DNA of 8,906 nucleotides from Lachnospiraceae bacterium (GTDB lineage: Bacteria; Bacillota; Clostridia; Lachnospirales; Lachnospiraceae), in contig JAJQIE010000334.1 in NCBI GenBank assembly GCA_021199395.1, positions 1 through 8,906 on the forward strand. Direction: 5' to 3'. Under the pieces are notes generated by a model, which searched no databases, was not told the DNA's origin, and saw only the letters and a program-made list of their open reading frames with translations. The translations under genes and the position numbers were made by a program. Shown piece by piece: positions 5,592-8,906 of this stretch (positions are counted from its first letter, which is position 1; every line of letters begins with the position of its first letter).

Positions 5592-6467
5592 ATGACAAAT
5601 GCTATCTATCAAAACAACCCGTCAGCTCCGGAAGCTGCCGACATCGAAAGCTTTTACCGACATTATCTCTCCAGCCTGTCTCATGAAATTCGCAATCCGC
5701 TTACCCTGATCTACAGTTCCCTGCAGATCATAGAAAAAGAATGTCCATCTGTCGCGTTATTCCCCCTCTGGAGCCAGACAAAAGCCGACCTCAAATATAC
5801 GCTCCGGCTTCTTGAGGACACCTCGAAAATGAACTGTGAGTATCAGTTGGAATATACCACATTCCCGATACAGGATTTCTTTTCGGAGCTTTCCGCCTCT
5901 GTCGAATCGCTTCTGAGAAAGCATCAGATACAGATGGATACCGCAATTCGATGTGACAGTCCGACGAATCGGGATATCCCGAACTGCAATGGCACAAAAT
6001 GCCATGCTTCAAACTACAAAAGCGCGCCATATAATTATTCAGAAGGTAAAACCACATCTCCCAATTCAGATAAACAGCCGTATCTTTACGCAGACAAATA
6101 CAGGCTGAAAGAAGCGCTTATCAACCTCCTGATCAATGCTGCCGATGCGCTTTCAGCCATGCCCGCCTCCTGCCATCGCCGCATTATCCTGACCGTGGAA
6201 TGCCACGGCTCCGATTGTTCAGACAGAGAATCCGGAATCTGTCTCCATGTAAGAGACAACGGCCCCGGCATTCAGGAAGAATATCTGAATACATTGTTTG
6301 ATCCGTTTGTTACACATAAACCAGCCGGGACCGGACTCGGTCTTGCTATTGTCCGCGATATCGCCGCGCGTCATGGAGGCAGCGTGTCTGTAAAGACAAA
6401 CACCAGCGAGCCGAACACTTATACGGACTTTTGCCTGTATCTCCCGGCAAATACTCACCCTCTGTAA
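5592..6467 (+). CDS. Soluble orphan sensor histidine kinase
   Basis: The 291-residue protein has only a dimerisation/phosphoacceptor domain and a HATPase_c domain. The H-box is SLSHEIRNPLTLIYS with H31. The N-box is NLLINAADAL (178-187), followed by DNGPGI (222-227), FDPFV (236-240) and GTGLGLAI (246-253). There is no membrane segment and no room for a sensor domain, so it would receive its signal from a partner or act as a phosphotransfer kinase. Residues about 123-163 are a polar N/S/T/K-rich insert between the first beta strand of the ATPase domain and the N-box helix, where the family normally has a short turn. The frame is open from ATG 5451, but that extension is AT-rich and lacks a ribosome binding site. 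ATG 5592 precedes the family-like sequence but has only a weak AAGAAG 10 bases upstream, so the start is uncertain. No response regulator lies nearby. Confidence 0.85.
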   Translation: MTNAIYQNNPSAPEAADIESFYRHYLSSLSHEIRNPLTLIYSSLQIIEKECPSVALFPLWSQTKADLKYTLRLLEDTSKMNCEYQLEYTTFPIQDFFSELSASVESLLRKHQIQMDTAIRCDSPTNRDIPNCNGTKCHASNYKSAPYNYSEGKTTSPNSDKQPYLYADKYRLKEALINLLINAADALSAMPASCHRRIILTVECHGSDCSDRESGICLHVRDNGPGIQEEYLNTLFDPFVTHKPAGTGLGLAIVRDIAARHGGSVSVKTNTSEPNTYTDFCLYLPANTHPL

Positions 6468-6504
6468 TCCTCCACCGGAATTCTAGTACATCGTCTTCCA
6501 GATA

Positions 6505-6675
6505 ACCGGACTATATACGCAGAATGAATTTTTCATATGCAAGGCGGAAGAAGGAGGCGTAGCGTTGCTGAGCGCCAGTGGCGCTCGTTTAGCAACGACC
6601 GAAGCGGCAGCGTAGAGGCTACGTCGACTGATGACAACGAAGCAGATGAAAATTCAGGCAAGTATAGAGTCCGGT
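6505..6675. mobile_element. MITE-like element with imperfect terminal inverted repeats and TA flanks
   Basis: The 171-bp segment starts ACCGGACTATATAC and its complement starts ACCGGACTCTATAC. The similarity continues inward about 34-36 bases through TGAATTTT(T)CAT[A/C]TGC on both ends. TA dinucleotides flank both sides (6503-6504 and 6676-6677), as expected for Tc1/mariner- or IS630-type target duplication. Inside is a strong hairpin: GAGCGCC (6570-6576) with GGCGCTC (6580-6586), flanked by CGTTGCT (6563-6569) and AGCAACG (6591-6597). No transposase is encoded. It sits between convergent kinase and rhomboid genes, where the hairpin could block transcription from both sides. That it is multicopy is inferred. 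Confidence 0.65.
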
Positions 6676-7301
6676 TAATATGGAGACGAGGTACTAATCT
6701 TGAAGGTCAGCTTCCGGTGAAACAGTATACCCAGCAAAAAGCCGCAGATCAGACCCCCGATATGGGCGCAATTGTCCACACCGGAAGCTGTAAAGCCCTG
6801 CAGCACAGACAGGGACACCATCAAAAACATCCGGCGTTTTGTATATTCCGGAACTCTGCCACGGTTCAGAAGTATCACCGCGATAAGTGCTCCTATCACA
6901 GAAAAAATGGCTCCGGATGCTCCGGCGGATACCTTGTAGGTTCCCATATTCATGTCATAAAAAACCGACACTATATTACCGACAATTCCGCCCACCAGAT
7001 AAATTGTCAGGTAGCGAAGCTTTCCTGCCAGATTTTCTATCGCATCTCCGAGGAAAATCAGTACCAGCATATTATTAAACAGGTGCTGAATTCCAAAATG
7101 CAAAAACATACAGGTAAACAGTCTGTAATACTCCCCGTTTCCAACTACCAGAGGCGCATAGCTTGCGCCATGTACCAGCATAAAATACCCATCTTCCGTG
7201 TCTCCCATAAAGCTGAGGACAATGAAAACAATAATATTCGTCAGGACAATCGCCAGATTAACCGGCTGTCTGGATTTTATAAAATCCGCCGCTTCCCGCA
7301 T
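6675..7301 (-). CDS. Rhomboid family intramembrane serine protease
   Basis: This 208-residue membrane protein has six or so hydrophobic segments and the rhomboid signature. HFGIQHLFNNM (68-78) supplies the oxyanion-side H73 and N77, GASG (127-130) contains the nucleophile S129, and AHIGG (179-183) contains the base H180. It would cleave membrane-spanning substrates; these are not known. The length is that of the short bacterial form without extra domains. CAGGAGGG with GGAGG 6 bases before ATG 7301 fixes the start, and a good promoter lies at 7355-7384. The last dozen residues (about LTFKISTSSPY) follow the usual end after the final helix. The TAA stop uses the outermost base of the adjacent MITE-like element, so the C-terminus may have been reset by that insertion. 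Convergent with the kinase gene. Confidence 0.95.
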   Translation of the reverse strand: MREAADFIKSRQPVNLAIVLTNIIVFIVLSFMGDTEDGYFMLVHGASYAPLVVGNGEYYRLFTCMFLHFGIQHLFNNMLVLIFLGDAIENLAGKLRYLTIYLVGGIVGNIVSVFYDMNMGTYKVSAGASGAIFSVIGALIAVILLNRGRVPEYTKRRMFLMVSLSVLQGFTASGVDNCAHIGGLICGFLLGILFHRKLTFKISTSSPY

Positions 7302-7354
7302 AGCATCCCTCCTGTATGAACTACCCGGTCTGTCATAAATAACCAGTAATGATT

Positions 7355-7384
7355 AGAATATCATGTTTTCTCTGAGCCCGTCAA
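7355..7384 (-). promoter_or_regulatory. Sigma-A promoter with extended -10 for the rhomboid gene
   Basis: On the minus strand TTGACG (7384-7379) is followed after 18 bases by TATTCT (7360-7355), with TG one base before it (TGA-TATTCT), an extended -10. Transcription would start near 7348, giving a leader of about 47 bases. Confidence 0.6.
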
Positions 7385-7390
7385 TAGCTA

Positions 7391-7419
7391 CCGGTCATTC
7401 TATGCCTGGCTGTGACCGG
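7391..7419. promoter_or_regulatory. Inverted repeat upstream of the rhomboid promoter, possible operator
   Basis: CCGGTCA (7391-7397) and TGACCGG (7413-7419) form a perfect 7-bp inverted repeat with a 15-base gap. It begins 6 bases upstream of the -35 hexamer of the rhomboid promoter, a position that suits an activator or repressor site. No T-run accompanies it. Confidence 0.35.
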
Positions 7420-7536
7420 GAATCCATATATTTTCCATTTTCAGATTGCGCGAATAAAGCTTTCTGTGATACACTGCATACAAAACAGATACATAAAATT
7501 CAGCAACGCTTTTCATGTTATTTCGCGCCACAATTA

Positions 7537-7654
7537 TAGTGAACGACAAAATTCTTTTGTCATTCACTATAAAGGATGCACACGGACGCATGAGGAATGG
7601 CTGCTTCGCAGCCTTGCGTCCGGCGCAAAGTAAAACGACTTACGTCGTTTATTA
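7537..7654. mobile_element. Second MITE-like structured element with an 18-bp hairpin
   Basis: The segment begins TAGTGAACGAC and its complement begins TAATAAACGAC (9 of 11 bases match), with TA on either side (7535-7536, 7655-7656). It folds into three stems. The first is an 18-bp arm TTATAGTGAACGACAAAA (7534-7551) against 7555-7572, with one mismatch and a 3-base loop. The second is CGGACGCA/TGCGTCCG (7583-7590, 7615-7622) enclosing GGCTGC-TTC-GCAGCC (7599-7613). The third is AAACGAC/GTCGTTT (7633-7639, 7644-7650). It encodes no protein. The boundaries are less certain than for the element at 6505-6675. Confidence 0.5.
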
Positions 7655-7721
7655 TAAAATGACAGTCTTTCGGCTTATTTTAGGCTTATTTTACCACATA
7701 CCGGGGCAGCAGGAGATTATT

Positions 7722-8552
7722 ATGAGTGACATTGCATATATTAAATTGATTGAAGAAATTTCACTAAACGCATGGCCATCTCACAAAATGGAGCTTTATG
7801 ACGGGTGGCTGATCCGTTTTTCCCATAATTACACGCACCGGACAAACTGCGTCTCTCAGGTCGGCGCGTCTTTGATCCCAGTCGAAGAAAAGATTGACTA
7901 CTGTGAAAAAATATATCAAAACTATCATACGCCGTCCATTTTCAAGATCAGTCCTCTGATTGATCCGTCCTTTGACGCTCTGCTTTCGCAAAAGGGATAT
8001 GAAATTCAGCATACTACCGAAGTAATGACGATGGAGCTTCAAAACCTTCATCCATATCCGGCCATATCCGCAGAATATGAATACTATGGCAGAAATTCCG
8101 GTTTACCCTCATTCGTCGTATATACGGAGGACACCATTGTACTGCTGCAGGATCGAATTACCGATGAGTGGATTTATTCTCTGTTCCGTCTGAACGGCAC
8201 TACCAATCCAACGCTTCGCCGCATTGTTCCTTCTATGTTCAAAGCGATTCCAAAGGAGACGATTGTCGCCAGCATTGAAATTGACGGTCGTATGGTCGCC
8301 TCCGGTCTGGGAATTCTGGATCGCGGTCATGTCGGCCTGTACGCAATCTACGTAGATGTAAGCTGTCGCCACAAAAGCTTTGCCCGCGCAATCTGCAGCA
8401 CAATTCTGACAGAAGCGCAGAAAAAAGGAGCACAGAAAGCATACCTTCAGGTCGTACAGGGAAATTCCTTTGCTAAAAACCTGTATACCTCACTTGGTTT
8501 TGAGAATCTGTATACCTACTGGTTTCGTGTGCACGCGAATCCGCCTCAATAA
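7722..8552 (+). CDS. GNAT family N-acetyltransferase, two-domain
   Basis: The 276-residue protein has an N-terminal domain (about 1-115) with the AWP...LYDGWLIRFS...HRTNCV pattern, and a C-terminal GNAT fold (about 135-276). This architecture is shared with the Rv0428c-like acetyltransferases, by recollection. The GNAT part shows LYAIYVDVSCRHKSFARAI (207-224), where the acetyl-CoA pyrophosphate loop should read R/Q-x-x-G-x-G/A; here it is R-H-K-S-F-A, with serine in place of the first glycine. N248 and FAKNLYTSLGFEN (250-262) form the usual end of the fold. The substrate is unknown. AGGAG lies 6 bases before ATG 7722, so the open frame further upstream is not used. The last 7 bases overlap the end of the convergent FHA gene. 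Confidence 0.92.
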   Translation: MSDIAYIKLIEEISLNAWPSHKMELYDGWLIRFSHNYTHRTNCVSQVGASLIPVEEKIDYCEKIYQNYHTPSIFKISPLIDPSFDALLSQKGYEIQHTTEVMTMELQNLHPYPAISAEYEYYGRNSGLPSFVVYTEDTIVLLQDRITDEWIYSLFRLNGTTNPTLRRIVPSMFKAIPKETIVASIEIDGRMVASGLGILDRGHVGLYAIYVDVSCRHKSFARAICSTILTEAQKKGAQKAYLQVVQGNSFAKNLYTSLGFENLYTYWFRVHANPPQ

Positions 8553-8906
8553 TCCGGTCTGCTCACTACGCGATACTCTATGTCCGCAAAAGCCACTTTA
8601 TCGTCCTTTTTGAGTTCACACTCTTCGAGCGGCATCAGCCTCCGCCCATTTACAAAAGTGCCATTTTTGCTGTTCATATCCTTCAGGTAATACTGATTCT
8701 CTCGCCTCTCAAGCCGTGCGTGCATCCTGCTCACGGTGGAAGACGTTAATATCACATCTGCTTCTCCCTTAATCTTTCCTATATAAACCGGATTTAAACA
8801 AGTACATATATCAGGACAGACATTCGCGTTATCTCCACTCGCGGGACAGGTGAGATATAATTGGCTTTTTTCCGCACCCGGAAACAGGATGCGCGGTACT
8901 TCTATC
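8546..8906 (-). CDS. FHA-domain protein, C-terminal part (5' end outside window)
   Basis: An open frame runs from the window edge (first complete codon at 8905) to a TGA at 8546-8548, giving about 119 residues. The final 70 or so are a forkhead-associated domain, which binds phosphothreonine peptides: YIGK, then STVSRMHARL (the S-x-x-H core), DMNSKNGTFVNGRRL and KKDDKVAFADIEY. The position usually filled by the conserved Arg after the glycine is Lys. Before it is a cysteine-containing linker (LYLTCPASGDNANVCPDICTC). The frame continues well upstream of the GTG at 8755, so that codon is internal. Lachnospiraceae proteins with this C-terminal arrangement often carry a DUF6382 N-terminal region, but that part is not visible. 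It overlaps the end of the convergent acetyltransferase gene by 7 bases, and no terminator separates them. Confidence 0.9.
   Translation of the reverse strand, partial: IEVPRILFPGAEKSQLYLTCPASGDNANVCPDICTCLNPVYIGKIKGEADVILTSSTVSRMHARLERRENQYYLKDMNSKNGTFVNGRRLMPLEECELKKDDKVAFADIEYRVVSRPDY

Larger units (their letters stand above)
7302..7721. other. 420-bp divergent intergenic region rich in inverted repeats
   Basis: No gene is supported. From the rhomboid side it holds the rhomboid promoter (7355-7384), an inverted repeat CCGGTCA/TGACCGG (7391-7397, 7413-7419), the structured element at about 7537-7654, a perfect 11-bp tandem repeat GGCTTATTTTA (7672-7682, 7683-7693), and the AGGAG site of the acetyltransferase gene (7711-7715). 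A frame open across the element runs into the acetyltransferase, but it is explained by the repeat and lacks a ribosome binding site. Confidence 0.6.

Noticed and set aside
6537..7319. A 260-codon plus-strand open frame across the rhomboid gene
   Set aside because: It begins inside the MITE-like element and its sequence is an antisense shadow of a recognisable rhomboid protease with intact catalytic motifs.
7515..7721. A 69-residue upstream extension of the acetyltransferase
   Set aside because: It is a translation of the structured repeat at 7537-7654. The ATG at 7722 has a good AGGAG site and matches the start of the conserved domain.

Overview
The window looks like a piece of a Firmicutes chromosome, most likely from a Lachnospiraceae-type gut clostridium. 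The MurG sequence, a DUF4367 transmembrane anti-sigma-like protein paired with an ECF sigma factor, AGGAGG-type ribosome binding sites, a TTG start on the HIT gene and mid-range base composition all fit. This assignment is from recognition of protein families, not from a search. No tRNA, rRNA, CRISPR array or complete insertion sequence was seen.

Layout. Positions 1-480 (minus) hold the start of an unrecognised protein that runs off the window through three in-frame 60-bp repeats. Positions 481-1050 have no convincing gene. Positions 1051-1536 (minus) encode a small secreted protein and 1602-3041 (minus) a single-pass DUF4367 protein with a long N/E-rich tetrapeptide repeat. murG lies on the plus strand at 3156-4235. 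An ECF sigma factor (4413-4943) and a HIT protein with a TTG start (4977-5381) follow on the minus strand. An orphan soluble histidine kinase is on plus (5592-6467), then a rhomboid protease on minus (6675-7301), a two-domain GNAT acetyltransferase on plus (7722-8552) and the 3' end of an FHA-domain protein on minus (8546 to the edge).

The most interesting unit is the envelope-stress-like cassette on the minus strand: sigma factor, DUF4367 anti-sigma candidate, secreted protein. The sigma and anti-sigma genes, normally adjacent, are separated here by murG in the opposite orientation. Upstream of both the anti-sigma gene and the secreted-protein gene there is the same two-block motif, GTAAC followed 15 or 16 bases later by CGTTTT. 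This has the form of an ECF promoter (AAC in the -35, CGT in the -10) and gives a concrete predicted regulon.

Two intergenic regions carry small structured elements with terminal inverted repeats and flanking TA dinucleotides, the form expected of non-autonomous MITE-like elements: 6505-6675, between the kinase and rhomboid genes, and about 7537-7654, upstream of the acetyltransferase gene. Good sigma-A-type promoters are visible for the HIT gene and the rhomboid gene, and a nested hairpin at 4357-4401 probably ends the sigma-factor transcript.
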